Assembly (NCBI RefSeq): GCF_027944115.1
Contig: NZ_JAPJZI010000001.1
Coordinates: 992,001 to 1,056,000, forward strand
Direction of reading: 5' to 3'
DNA length: 64,000 nt
Origin: Hoeflea prorocentri
GTDB taxonomy: Bacteria > Pseudomonadota > Alphaproteobacteria > Rhizobiales > Rhizobiaceae
A program made the position numbers and the translations under genes. Under the pieces are notes generated by a model, which saw only the letters and a list, made by a program, of their open reading frames with translations, did not search any database and was not told the DNA's origin. Each line of letters begins with the position of its first letter. Position 1 is the stretch's first letter. Positions 1 through 8,262 of the stretch are shown here, one piece after another.

Positions 1-536
1 AGCGAAGCGGTGCCGCCTGCGCAGGTGTAGATATTGTCGTCCGTCTCGTAGAGGTCGGCATAGACATCGGCCATCGGGAATTTTTCGGAAAAGCCCGGAA
101 GATCTTCCCAGTGGATCGCACATCGCCTGCCCGAGAGAAGGCCGGCCGCGGCCAGTACGTAGGCGCCGGTACACAGGCCGCCAACGGAGATATTGCGGTT
201 GTGCACCTCACGCAGCCAGGCATGGACGGATTTTTGGGCATGTGTTTCGACATTGACGCCCGAACAAACAAACACCATGGAGGGCCGCATTTCGCCGGCA
301 AGATGACGGCGCTCTTCTTCCAGGGTTGATGTTGCCGATACCTCGACACCGTTGGAGGCTCTTACCGGCTGGGCGTCGAAGGAGGCGACACGCCATCTAT
401 AGGCCTCGTAGCCCAATATCCTGTTGGCAAGACGCAACGGTTCGATAGCTGTCGCAAATGCGATCAGCGAAAAATCCGGTACCAGATAAAATACGAAGGA
501 TCGTTTCACCAGCGGCGCATCGCCATCCATCGCCAT
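1..536 (-). CDS. GlxA/GbdR-type AraC family transcriptional regulator, N-terminal part (cut by window edge)
   Basis: The open frame starts at an ATG at 536 and runs off the left edge. The visible ~178 residues form the DJ-1/PfpI-like amidotransferase domain of GlxA-type AraC regulators: a start like SFVFYLVPDFSLIAFATAIE, then the segment GLCTGAYVLAAAGLLSGRR and the end IYTCAGGTAS. The AraC DNA-binding domain would lie beyond the window. GbdR, the activator of choline/glycine betaine catabolism in Pseudomonas, belongs to this family, and the gene sits next to a betaine demethylation cluster, so a similar role is plausible. The substrate sensed cannot be read from this fragment. The start could also be the ATG two codons downstream. 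Confidence 0.85.
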   Translation of the reverse strand, partial: MAMDGDAPLVKRSFVFYLVPDFSLIAFATAIEPLRLANRILGYEAYRWRVASFDAQPVRASNGVEVSATSTLEEERRHLAGEMRPSMVFVCSGVNVETHAQKSVHAWLREVHNRNISVGGLCTGAYVLAAAGLLSGRRCAIHWEDLPGFSEKFPMADVYADLYETDDNIYTCAGGTAS

Positions 537-654
537 CAATCCTTGATCAATGCTCAATAAAGACCCAGACCTTGGCATAGAGAGGGAATTCTGTGAAGCG
601 GAAAGTTCCGGTTTTCAGACCGATTTCGTCGGACCGCCAAACAGTGAAAATGTG

Positions 655-690
655 ATAAAAAACACCGGCGTGCAACAAGGCACGCCGGTC
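655..690 (-). terminator. Rho-independent terminator of the DUF1127 gene
   Basis: Ten-base arms ACCGGCGTGC (664-673) and GCACGCCGGT (680-689) enclose a six-base loop. On the minus strand the hairpin is followed by a run of six T (655-660). It lies just past the stop of the DUF1127 gene. Confidence 0.85.
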
Positions 691-694
691 TCAT

Positions 695-961
695 TCAGTG
701 TCCCATCCTGCGGCAGGATTCGCGCGGATCGTAACGCGCCGGCCAGCCGATATCGTGGCGAATCTGATCGTTGAGCTTCGCGATTTCCCGCTCGGTGTAA
801 CGATGCAGACTACGGCATTTGTGCTCTTTCCAGGCAGATATGATCCATTGCCGCAAGTGCTGCAGAAATCCGGTCTGTCCGCCTCTGGCGGTATCCAACC
901 CGCCTGATACAACTCTAAGGCCAGAAGACAGACGGTTCTCGACTGTATTGTGTTTCAACAT
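695..961 (-). CDS. DUF1127 domain protein
   Basis: Small basic protein of 88 residues. Its middle part (IISAWKEHKCRSLHRYTERE, then AKLNDQIRHDIGW) is a DUF1127 motif. I chose the ATG at 961 because AAGGAG lies seven bases upstream; an ATG at 1015 in the same frame lacks a comparable site. DUF1127 proteins in Rhizobiales are small and arginine-rich, several affect phosphate or carbon physiology or RNA turnover, and some are activated by LysR regulators (VtlR in Brucella). The gene is divergent from a LysR gene at 1114, so regulation by it is possible. A clear terminator follows. Confidence 0.75.
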   Translation of the reverse strand: MLKHNTVENRLSSGLRVVSGGLDTARGGQTGFLQHLRQWIISAWKEHKCRSLHRYTEREIAKLNDQIRHDIGWPARYDPRESCRRMGH

Positions 962-1113
962 GTTCAGGCTCCTTCCAGAATTCCCGGCGTTCATCGAAAC
1001 AACCGGTTGGCTCAAAGAAGGTCGCGACCCTTGATATTGACTATGGGGTTTTTATTTGGTTCAATCAAACAAATAGTAATCATCCTTTCATTCAGAAAAA
1101 TTGAACGATAGCC

Positions 1114-2013
1114 ATGAACGCTCCTTTGAATCATCCCGCGCCGCTTTTGGAACTGGATATCCTGCGCACCTTCGTGGCGATTGCCGATACGGGCAGTTTC
1201 ACAGCAGCTGCCTCCATCGTCTTTCGCACGCCCTCAGCGGTTTCCATGCAGATCAAGAAGCTCGAGGAGTTGCTGGGGCGGCCGGTCTTTGCGCGTGATG
1301 CCAGATCGGTCTCGTTAACGAATGACGGTGTGGTTCTTCTCGGCTATGCCCGGCGTCTTTTGTCGCTTAACCGTGAAGCGGTTTCACAGTTCGTTTCGCC
1401 GGACATTTCCGGCGTCGTGCGTCTTGGCTCACCTGATGACGTGGGCGAGCGCATGCTGCCGAGCGTGTTGACGCGGTTCGCCAAGACGCATCCGTCCATA
1501 GCGGTTGATGTCGTCATTGACATGAGTTCCAATCTTATCAAACGCATGGAGGAGCGGCGGCTCGATATAACCCTTTTGACCTGTTCGACCGGCAATGTGC
1601 CGCAGGGGGGAGAGGTTCTGCTGACGGAACAGCTCGTGTGGGCCGGTGCGAAGGGTGGCAGCGCGCATCTGTGTTCGCCGCTGCCGGTTTCGCTTTGGGA
1701 AGAAGGCTGTGCCTGGCGGGCGGGGGCGGTCGACGGGCTGAACGAGCGCGGCACCAAATACCGTGTTGCCTATATGAGCGCCCATACCGCCGGTCAGCGA
1801 GCGGCCATCATGTCTGATCTTGCCATCGCACCTTTGCCGAAATCCTTTGTCGGTGACGATCTGGTCGTTTTGGGCGAGGAAGACGGTCTGCCGCCCATCG
1901 GTTCCTATTCGCTCGGCATGATCGTGAAAAACGATGCGGAACCGCCGGTTGCGGCTGCCGCCGATCATATCCGCGCCGCCTTCGCGACATTGAACGAAAC
2001 CGGAGAATTCTGA
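1114..2013 (+). CDS. LysR family transcriptional regulator
   Basis: 299 residues, the usual LysR size. The N-terminal winged helix-turn-helix (residues ~14-75, LRTFVAIADTGSFTAAASIV and PSAVSMQIKKLEELLGRPVF) is intact. The rest is the periplasmic-binding-like effector domain. The C-terminal half is a little short and lacks the usual GIxxLP segment, so the effector cannot be guessed. The gene is divergent from the DUF1127 gene with an AT-rich 150-base intergenic region where LysR sites would be expected. The ATG at 1114 overlaps no other gene, and no strong ribosome site is visible. Confidence 0.9.
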   Translation: MNAPLNHPAPLLELDILRTFVAIADTGSFTAAASIVFRTPSAVSMQIKKLEELLGRPVFARDARSVSLTNDGVVLLGYARRLLSLNREAVSQFVSPDISGVVRLGSPDDVGERMLPSVLTRFAKTHPSIAVDVVIDMSSNLIKRMEERRLDITLLTCSTGNVPQGGEVLLTEQLVWAGAKGGSAHLCSPLPVSLWEEGCAWRAGAVDGLNERGTKYRVAYMSAHTAGQRAAIMSDLAIAPLPKSFVGDDLVVLGEEDGLPPIGSYSLGMIVKNDAEPPVAAAADHIRAAFATLNETGEF

Positions 2014-2042
2014 GCCTGATCCAGCCTCGGTGAAGACAGTGT

Positions 2043-2975
2043 TTAACGGGGGATCATCTCGACGCGCCGGTTTTGGGCGCGCCCGTCTTCGCTGTCATTC
2101 GGGGCGACGGGCGCCAGGAAGCCGGCCCCCGCGGCGACCAGCCGATCCGCGCCGATGCCATATGTCGCCGAAAGGGCATCGACGACGGCCTGCGCACGCC
2201 GTTGGGACAGGTTCAGATTGTAATCCATCGCTCCCTGGTTGTCCGTATGGCCGACGATCACCACGGAAAGGTCCGGAGCGGTTTTGAGGAACTTGGCCAT
2301 TTCCTCCAGCGTCGGCGCCGATTCGGGCTTGATGTCTGCCTTGTCGGTATCGAAATAAATGCCGTAAAGGGTAATGCTTCCCTTTTCCGCAAAGGCCTCC
2401 TGCATGGCTTTTGCATCGACCATCTGAAAGGCCAGGTTGTCGAGTTCCACGACAGTGACTTGTGTGCGGATATTCCTGTTCGTATCGGCGCTGATCACCA
2501 CGGACGCGTATGTTTCGCCGCCATCGGAGCTGCGCCTGGCTCCCAGATAGCGGAAGTTGAACGGGTCGACGACCATCTTGGGCAGCGGGAAGGTGTCGAG
2601 CGCATAGGCGAAATTGCCGCCGCCGCATTCCTTCGTCTTGCACTCAAACAGGATTTCGAACCCGTTCTGTGTCAGTCCGAGCTCAAAATTCCGCGCCACC
2701 TCGGCAAGCGATTGATCGCCTTCCAGTGTGTAGGCGATGCGTGTGACGACGCCCTCTATCGACTTTGCGTTTTCAGGGTCGCGTTTTTTCGCCGGTGCGT
2801 TTGGAAAAGCATATTCGTCGAAGTCGCGGTAGTCATAGGCGAGGATGTGAGAGCCCTCGAAACGTCCGATAAGCGGATGATCAGCGCTGCCGGCAATGTC
2901 TTCTGCGACTGCGCTCGTCGCCAGGGCGGTTGCCAAAAGGGTGTAGGCGGCCATTTGAACTGTGAGGTTTTTCAT
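2043..2975 (-). CDS. OmpA family outer-membrane/periplasmic protein
   Basis: 310 residues. A cleavable signal peptide (residues 1-24, ending ATSAVAED) leads into a unique N-terminal domain of ~170 residues that I do not recognise beyond DUF4892-like appearance. The C-terminal ~115 residues are an OmpA peptidoglycan-binding domain: YFDTDKADIKPES, then VVIVGHTDNQGAMDYNLNLS, then RRAQAVVDAL and QNRRVEM. The product is probably anchored to peptidoglycan in the periplasm. GGGAG lies upstream of the ATG at 2975. It is tail-to-tail with the LysR gene and has no obvious link to the one-carbon cluster. Confidence 0.85.
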   Translation of the reverse strand: MKNLTVQMAAYTLLATALATSAVAEDIAGSADHPLIGRFEGSHILAYDYRDFDEYAFPNAPAKKRDPENAKSIEGVVTRIAYTLEGDQSLAEVARNFELGLTQNGFEILFECKTKECGGGNFAYALDTFPLPKMVVDPFNFRYLGARRSSDGGETYASVVISADTNRNIRTQVTVVELDNLAFQMVDAKAMQEAFAEKGSITLYGIYFDTDKADIKPESAPTLEEMAKFLKTAPDLSVVIVGHTDNQGAMDYNLNLSQRRAQAVVDALSATYGIGADRLVAAGAGFLAPVAPNDSEDGRAQNRRVEMIPR

Positions 2976-3056
2976 CCGGTTGCTCCCATCATCTGCTCAC
3001 GCCACGGCAATTCTAGCCGAGCGGTGTCAGGTCACAAGTCGTCTGATGGCGGTATT

Positions 3057-5099
3057 TCAGCCGCGGCGGCGGCGTCTGCGCCCGGTCGTTGCTTCGCCTG
3101 CAGCCGGCTGTTTAGCCTTTGGCGGCAAGGTGACCGTCTCGGCGAGCCTCGGGAATGGATCGATCTTGTTTGGCAAGGCCATGGCGTTGACGAAGTGCTC
3201 CTGGAATTTGGGCTCCAGTGCAGTTTCGATCTTTTCGATCGCGGTCACGGTTTGCTCGATTTCGCGTCGGTAATCGCGGTTCAGCAGAGCCATGCGGGCA
3301 CCGGTTCCGGCCGCGTTGCCCACTGCTTTGACCTTGTCCAGATCACAATCAGGTACAAGACCGAGGACCATCGCGTATTTCGGGTCGATGAAAGATCCGA
3401 ACGCACCGGCAAGGCCGATGCGATCGACTTGGTCGACGGATTGCTTGTCCATGAGAAGTTTGATGCCGGCATAAAGCGCAGCCTTGGCAAGCTGGATCGC
3501 GCGGACATCGTTCTGCGTGATGGTGAGCGGCGTCTCGCCTTCCCAAAGAATATAGGAGAAGGTCCGACCATCCTCGACAATGCGTTTTGACCTGGCAGCA
3601 AGCGACCCGTCGATCACGCCGTCTTCGGTGATGATGCCGGCGAGATACATCTCGGCAATCACCTCGATGATGCCCGATCCGCAGACACCGGTCACGCCTG
3701 TTTTTTCGGCCTGAGCGGCAAAGTCCGGTTCATCCGACCAGGGCTCTACGCCAATGATGCGGATGCGCGGCTCGAGGGTTTGCGGATCGATCCGCACGCG
3801 TTCTATTGCGCCGGCGGCAGCGCGCTGGCCGCAGGAGATTTCAGCACCTTCAAAGGCGGGGCCGGTGGGCGAGGAGGCGGCGACGACGCGGCTTTGGTTG
3901 CCCAGCACAATTTCCGCATTGGTGCCGACATCGACCAGCAGCATCATCTCGTCCTGCCGGTGCGGTCCCTCGCTCAGCGTTGCCGCTGCCGCGTCCGCGC
4001 CGACATGGCCGGCGATGCACGGCAGCATGTAGACGCGGGTGCCGTGGTTGAGCGCGAGATTGAGGTCGGAGGCCCAGCTATGAACAGCACCCGATACCGC
4101 AAGGGCGAACGGCGCGCCGCCGAGTTCCGTCGGATCTATGCCGAGGAACAGGTGATGCATGATCGGGTTGCCGACAAAGACCGCATCCAGAATGTCCACG
4201 GGGTCGACTCCGGCTTCGGCGCAGAGTTCCTCGATCAGGCCGTTCAGTACGTTATGCACGGCATTGGTCATTGCCTCGCAGCCGTCGGGGTTCATCATGA
4301 CGTAGGACACGCGGCTCATCAGATCTTCGCCGAACCGAATCTGAGGATTCGACGCGCCGGCCGATGCAATCGTCAGGCCGGAAAGGAGTGATGACAGGTG
4401 CATCGCAATCGTTGTCGACCCGATATCGCAGGCAATCCCGTAAGCCTCGTTTTTCAAGCCGGGATAAAGGGCGATAAGAGACGGACGGGCCGTGTCCATA
4501 TCTCTATGAATCGCAGCTGTCACGGACCACTTGCCCTGCCGCAGGATCTTCTGCACCCGCGGCAGGAGATGCTGGTCGACAATGATGTCGGAAAAACCCC
4601 AATCGCGCTCCAGCGCGGTCTTCAAACGATCGAGATCACCGAGCGGCTTGTGCATGTCAGGCTCTTCGACCTCGACATAACACATCTGGATTGCCGGATT
4701 GCGTTCTATGAGCCGTGTGTCGGCAGCCTTACGCACGATCTGGGCGTTGACCTGAACGTCCTGCGGGATGTCGACGACAAGGTCTCCCTCTATGGTCGCC
4801 GAACAGGACAGACGTCTGCCGTCCTTCAATTCGCGTTTCTCGGCATAACGCTTTTCCTTCGCGCCAAAGGCCGAGATATGGGTGTCGGCAGATGTGACGC
4901 CGTGCTTGGCGAAATGGCCTTCCTGAACCTCGATCTGGCAGCGACCGCAAATGCCGCGCCCGCCGCAGACGCTCTCGACATAAACGCCGAGTTGGCGTGC
5001 GGCCTCAAGAACTTGCGTGCCTTTCTTGAAGCGGCCACGACGGCCGGACGGCATGAAGAGGACGAGGGGGTCCTTGTCGCTTTCAGCCTGTCGGTTCAT
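3057..5099 (-). CDS. Reductive activator of corrinoid enzymes (RACE/RamA-like, DUF4445 ASKHA ATPase)
   Basis: 680 residues from the ATG at 5099, preferred over 5138 because GGAAGGA sits about ten bases ahead. An N-terminal 2Fe-2S ferredoxin domain carries VCGGRGICGRCQIEVQEG. The C-terminal DUF4445/ASKHA ATPase domain shows ACDIGSTTIAMHL, VFVGNPIMHHLFLG, LLVDVGTNAEIVLG, GVCGSGIIEVIAEM and LAGAFGSFIDP. Proteins of this family use ATP and low-potential electrons to reduce inactive Co(II) corrinoid to Co(I). It lies downstream of the methyl-THF methyltransferase gene, separated by a strong hairpin. The protein ends in an arginine tail, TTGRRRRRRG. The electron donor is not identified; the Fe-S protein at 11,672 is a candidate. 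Confidence 0.93.
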   Translation of the reverse strand: MNRQAESDKDPLVLFMPSGRRGRFKKGTQVLEAARQLGVYVESVCGGRGICGRCQIEVQEGHFAKHGVTSADTHISAFGAKEKRYAEKRELKDGRRLSCSATIEGDLVVDIPQDVQVNAQIVRKAADTRLIERNPAIQMCYVEVEEPDMHKPLGDLDRLKTALERDWGFSDIIVDQHLLPRVQKILRQGKWSVTAAIHRDMDTARPSLIALYPGLKNEAYGIACDIGSTTIAMHLSSLLSGLTIASAGASNPQIRFGEDLMSRVSYVMMNPDGCEAMTNAVHNVLNGLIEELCAEAGVDPVDILDAVFVGNPIMHHLFLGIDPTELGGAPFALAVSGAVHSWASDLNLALNHGTRVYMLPCIAGHVGADAAAATLSEGPHRQDEMMLLVDVGTNAEIVLGNQSRVVAASSPTGPAFEGAEISCGQRAAAGAIERVRIDPQTLEPRIRIIGVEPWSDEPDFAAQAEKTGVTGVCGSGIIEVIAEMYLAGIITEDGVIDGSLAARSKRIVEDGRTFSYILWEGETPLTITQNDVRAIQLAKAALYAGIKLLMDKQSVDQVDRIGLAGAFGSFIDPKYAMVLGLVPDCDLDKVKAVGNAAGTGARMALLNRDYRREIEQTVTAIEKIETALEPKFQEHFVNAMALPNKIDPFPRLAETVTLPPKAKQPAAGEATTGRRRRRRG

Positions 5100-5146
5100 G
5101 TCCGGCCGTCCTTCCTGGATCCTGCGCGATTGCTGCATTTGCCCAT

Positions 5147-5168
5147 GAGGCCGGGTTTGCCCGGCCCG
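5147..5168 (-). other. Intergenic hairpin between the methyl-THF methyltransferase and RACE genes
   Basis: GGCCGGG (5149-5155), loop TTTG and CCCGGCC (5160-5166) form a perfect seven-base stem between the stop at 5183 and the next start at 5099. No T-run follows on the minus strand, so it more likely tunes or stabilises the mRNA than ends transcription. Confidence 0.6.
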
Positions 5169-5182
5169 TGAGGCTGTGCGGT

Positions 5183-6130
5183 TCAGGCGCGGGCGCGTCG
5201 TCCGCCGCGGCGGCGGCCGCCGTTTGTTGCGGCAGCGGCCACGGCTCCATCCGGAGCGGAAGCATTCGCCGGCGCGCGGTCACGATAGGTCATAATCCAG
5301 TTCTGGCAGTTGGGGTCGGTCGCGTTCAGGACATTGGCACCATGAACCATTTCCATTTCCTGCGGCCTGCAGGGGTTCATAATGGCCGATGTCATGCCGG
5401 ATGCTATGACCATCGGTATAAATGCGGCGTTGATCGCGTGACGATGCGGCAGGCCGAAAGAGATATTTGAAAGGCCGCAGGTGGTGTTGACGCCGAGCTC
5501 GTCGCGCAGCCTGCGAACGAGCTTGAAAACCTGCTGACCAGCCGTTCCCATTGCGCCAATCGGCATCACCAGCGGATCGACGACAATATCCTCGGCCTTG
5601 ATGCCGTAGTCGGCAGCATGCTCCACGATTTTCTTGGCGACTGCGAAACGGACGTCCGGGTCTTCGGAAATACCGGTTTCGTCATTTGATATCGCGACAA
5701 CCGGGACATCGTATTTTTTGACCAGCGGCAGGATCGCCTCCAGCTTTTCCATCTCGCCGGTCACCGAATTGACCAGTGGCCTGCCCTTGGCGACTTCGAG
5801 ACCGGCTTCGATCGCGCCGGTTACGGAGGAGTCGATCGAAAGCGGGACATCGACGAGGTCCTGCACGATACCCAGCGTCTTGACCAGAAGCGCCGGTTCC
5901 GTTGCATTAGGGTCCACAGCGGTGACGCCTGCATTGACATCGAGCATCGTCGCACCGGCGGCAACCTGTGCGAGGGCGTCCGACTTGACCGTCTCGAAAT
6001 TGTCGTCCTGCATCTCGGCGGCCAGCTTCTTACGGCCGGTCGGGTTGATGCGTTCGCCAATGACGCAAAAGGGCTGATCGAAACCGATAACGATTTCCTT
6101 TGTCGCGGAAGCAACGATTGTGCGGGCCAT
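5183..6130 (-). CDS. Methyl-THF:corrinoid methyltransferase (pterin-binding domain)
   Basis: 315 residues with the pterin-binding TIM-barrel of MtgA/AcsE/MetH-type methyltransferases: CVIGERINPTGRKKLAAEM, then MLDVNAGVTAVDPN, PLSIDSSV, PLVNSVTGE, DIVVDPLVMPIG and NTTCGLSNISFGLP. It should move the methyl group from the methyl-corrinoid protein to tetrahydrofolate, or the reverse. The C-terminus adds an alanine-rich linker and a tail NGGRRRGGRRARA that is not part of the barrel. A perfect 24-base palindrome lies 39 bases upstream of the start, inside the end of the metF frame. The preceding metF stops 11 bases upstream, so the two genes can also be co-transcribed. Confidence 0.93.
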   Translation of the reverse strand: MARTIVASATKEIVIGFDQPFCVIGERINPTGRKKLAAEMQDDNFETVKSDALAQVAAGATMLDVNAGVTAVDPNATEPALLVKTLGIVQDLVDVPLSIDSSVTGAIEAGLEVAKGRPLVNSVTGEMEKLEAILPLVKKYDVPVVAISNDETGISEDPDVRFAVAKKIVEHAADYGIKAEDIVVDPLVMPIGAMGTAGQQVFKLVRRLRDELGVNTTCGLSNISFGLPHRHAINAAFIPMVIASGMTSAIMNPCRPQEMEMVHGANVLNATDPNCQNWIMTYRDRAPANASAPDGAVAAAATNGGRRRGGRRARA

Positions 6131-6140
6131 ATGTCAGTCC

Positions 6141-7049
6141 TCAAAACTGCGCTGTTGATGACGTAGAAGGATATAAAGATGTCTTTATATCCCATGTTCC
6201 GCGATCTTCAAGCCACTCCGAGGTTTTTTTCAACCCGCCAAAGGCAAACACATGAATCTGCCGGATTGGTGTTGCCGCGCCACTTAACACGTGCGTCTCG
6301 ATGGGCCCGACAACATTTTCCGGCGAGTGCGAGGTTGCCAGTGTTGTTAGAGACAGGGCGTTCTTCTTTAAGAACGATACAGAGTTTCCGACACCGCACA
6401 TGGCGGCGAACTTCAACAGTGTCGTGATTTTCGCCGGACCCGCGACACCGAGATGCACGGGAAGGTCGATCCCGTGGCCCTTCAGGCTATCTGCCCATGA
6501 AATGAATTTTTGCGCATCGAAACCGAATTGCGTGACGATGCGAAGTTGTGCATCGCTGCGCTCGGCGAAAGATTTTTTCAACCGCAGCGCTGCAACAGCT
6601 ACTTCCTCGGAAAAGTCGGGGCTGCCTTCCGGGTGACCGGCAACGCCGATCGAGGACACACCGTATTTGTCGAAATATCCGGTTTCAAGCACCTCCATCG
6701 TGGAAGAGAACTCCCCGGCCTGGCGTTCCAGCCCTCCGCCGATAACCAGCACATTGTTGACACCGGCCTCTTCGCTCATGCGCTTGATACGGTCTTCCAG
6801 GACAGGGCGGGTCGTCAGCCTGCGGGAGGCAAAATGCGGGACCGGTTCAAAACCCAATTCCCGCAACCTGCGCGCGGCGGCAACCAGCGTATCCGTCGTG
6901 TCGGTGCCGACATCCGTCACATAGACATGGGTTCCCTTTGGGAACAGGTTCGGCAAGTCGGCTGATTCCACAGCCTGACGCGGCGCAACCTCAATGGATG
7001 CCGCTATCTTATCCGGTCGCGCCGGCTTCATTTCCACCACTGTCGTCAT
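6141..7049 (-). CDS. metF: MetF-like methylenetetrahydrofolate reductase
   Basis: 302 residues from the ATG at 7049, chosen because GGGAG lies upstream; six codons earlier there is another ATG (7067). Family signals are HVYVTDVGTDTTDTLVAAAR, FEPVPHFASRRL, VNNVLVIGGGLERQAGEF and IVTQFGFDAQKFISWADSL, with LPVHLGVAGPA. MetF enzymes interconvert 5-methyl-THF and 5,10-methylene-THF. In this cluster the oxidative direction is inferred. It overlaps the end of the gene upstream by 41 bases, so co-translation is likely. The last codons (WDIKTSLYPS) encode a perfect palindrome that may act as operator for the next gene. Confidence 0.9.
   Translation of the reverse strand: MTTVVEMKPARPDKIAASIEVAPRQAVESADLPNLFPKGTHVYVTDVGTDTTDTLVAAARRLRELGFEPVPHFASRRLTTRPVLEDRIKRMSEEAGVNNVLVIGGGLERQAGEFSSTMEVLETGYFDKYGVSSIGVAGHPEGSPDFSEEVAVAALRLKKSFAERSDAQLRIVTQFGFDAQKFISWADSLKGHGIDLPVHLGVAGPAKITTLLKFAAMCGVGNSVSFLKKNALSLTTLATSHSPENVVGPIETHVLSGAATPIRQIHVFAFGGLKKTSEWLEDRGTWDIKTSLYPSTSSTAQF
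6169..6192. promoter_or_regulatory. Perfect palindrome, SahR-like candidate operator inside the 3' end of metF
   Basis: Arms GGATATAAAGA (6169-6179) and TCTTTATATCC (6182-6192) are exact inverted repeats around a TG spacer. The core ATATAAAGA-TR-TCTTTATAT is the same as at 13,420. From memory it resembles operators of SahR, the ArsR-family regulator of methionine-cycle genes. It lies 39 bases before the methyl-THF methyltransferase start. Confidence 0.6.
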
Positions 7050-7350
7050 CGCTGCCGGCTCTCCCACCCGAGTTTACGAGGTCTACAAGGCGTTCCTTGG
7101 TGTAGCTTTCTTCCAGATAGGCGGCGGCTTTGTCCGCCTCCGTTTCCAGATCGTCGGAGACCGGCTGTGGATCGCCGCGGCGCCACTGCGCCAGATAATC
7201 ATCCGTTTCGTGGGCGCCGGAGCGCATCGCACACATGTCGATGGCTTCGGTAAAGCGCAGCGACAATTCGCGTTTTGCGCTCTTGCGGCCCTTCCGGACG
7301 ATGATCTGGGCGGGAATGTCGCGCCAATAAACGGTGATCAGATCAGCCAT
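7009..7350 (-). CDS. Small 'virulence factor' domain protein of one-carbon clusters
   Basis: 113 residues starting MADLITVYWRDIPAQIIVRK, with RFTEAIDMCAMRSGAHETDD in the middle. This is the family annotated as 'virulence factor' (PF13769), whose biochemical role I do not know. It is the first gene of the minus-strand run that continues through metF, methyl-THF methyltransferase and RACE, and it overlaps metF. The conserved Cys and charged first half suggest a folded domain; the last ~20 residues (GGRAGSDDDSGG) look disordered. A role in corrinoid or folate handling is inferred only from position. The name should not be read as evidence of virulence. Confidence 0.8.
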   Translation of the reverse strand: MADLITVYWRDIPAQIIVRKGRKSAKRELSLRFTEAIDMCAMRSGAHETDDYLAQWRRGDPQPVSDDLETEADKAAAYLEESYTKERLVDLVNSGGRAGSDDDSGGNEAGATG

Positions 7351-7365
7351 TCACAGTCTCCTTGT

Positions 7366-7440
7366 AACATAAGATGGTGTTAATCGGTTTTCCTGGCTAT
7401 CTGCGCGACGACGCGCACCAAGTTTAAAAACGACGTCAGT
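7366..7440 (-). promoter_or_regulatory. Candidate regulator site upstream of the virulence-factor/metF operon
   Basis: AACATAAG (7366-7373) and TTTAAAAACGACGTCA (7423-7438) both recur upstream of the corrinoid protein gene, and the first also upstream of proX. Together they suggest a common regulator, possibly the GlxA-type one at the left edge. A half-palindrome TATATAAAG follows at about 7452. Confidence 0.35.
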
Positions 7441-7529
7441 GCTGCGAATCTATATAAAGCGTCGCCGCGATCGGCAAAAGCCAGGTCGCGCGAAACGTTT
7501 ATGCGCAGTCATATGGGGCAAATGTGGGA

Positions 7530-8174
7530 TCAAACCACCGAATTGAAGATGGCGGTTGTCAAAAACAGTACAAAGGAGAAAAGAAGCGTTGCGATGATGC
7601 CGATGATCGAGCCGACGGCCAGACAATTTCCGTCCTGCTCCGTGTGAGCCAGTCCGATGGTTGCGATGGCGAAGGCCGGGAGCCAGTTTCCAAACGGAAT
7701 GGGAACAACCACGATAAAGGCAAGAAAAAGGATATAAAGTCCAAAAAGCCGTTCCGTCAGATCGCTTCTTAGCGGCCAATGACGCGGGCGTACCCAGGCC
7801 TCCATCCATTTGAGCCAGGGATCGCACCGTTTGACGATCTTTTGCAGCGTTTTCTTTTCCAGCGAATAGTTGGCAAGGCGTTCGGGCAGCCAAATCTTGT
7901 TGCGCCCGGCAACGATCTGCCAGGCGATGACAATCAGCGGCAGGCCGAGAACTAGTGTTGCGCCGGGTGGCAACGGTATGAGGTTGGGGATTGAGAAGAC
8001 AAGCAGGAAAGCACCGAACGAGCGCTCATCAAGCGCTTCGGCAAGCTGGCGCAGTGTGACGCGCGGACCTGCCTCGTCAGCAAGCCGATTAAGCAGGGCG
8101 GAAAGGCTCTCGGTATGTTTATGGTCGTCAACGGAGATAACTGAAACCGAACCTTTTGCCGATCTGTCGCTCAA
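7530..8174 (-). CDS. exoD: ExoD family exopolysaccharide synthesis protein
   Basis: Integral membrane protein of 214 residues with the ExoD signature: FGAFLLVFSIPNLIPLPPG, LVLGLPLIVIAWQIVAGR, then IWLPERLANYSLEK and two C-terminal membrane stretches (LYILFLAFIVVVPIPFGNWL and SIIGIIATLLFSFVLFLTTA). ExoD of Rhizobium is linked to exopolysaccharide and alkali tolerance, but its activity is not defined. I prefer a TTG start at 8174 with GAGG upstream, which gives the usual family length. The same frame is open to an ATG at 8246. It lies between the two halves of the one-carbon cluster with no evident functional link. Confidence 0.8.
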   Translation of the reverse strand: MSDRSAKGSVSVISVDDHKHTESLSALLNRLADEAGPRVTLRQLAEALDERSFGAFLLVFSIPNLIPLPPGATLVLGLPLIVIAWQIVAGRNKIWLPERLANYSLEKKTLQKIVKRCDPWLKWMEAWVRPRHWPLRSDLTERLFGLYILFLAFIVVVPIPFGNWLPAFAIATIGLAHTEQDGNCLAVGSIIGIIATLLFSFVLFLTTAIFNSVV

Positions 8175-8262
8175 CTCGAACCCTCTTTGTTCCCGCCCAC
8201 ACATAGACGGCGAGGGCATGCAAGATGAAACATGTGGGCCTTCCACGAGGTTTTGGCAAGAG

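Noticed and set aside
2073-3590. 505-residue plus-strand open frame
   Set aside because: It runs antisense across the OmpA-like gene and the corrinoid activator gene, has no family resemblance, and is a shadow caused by high-GC codon bias.
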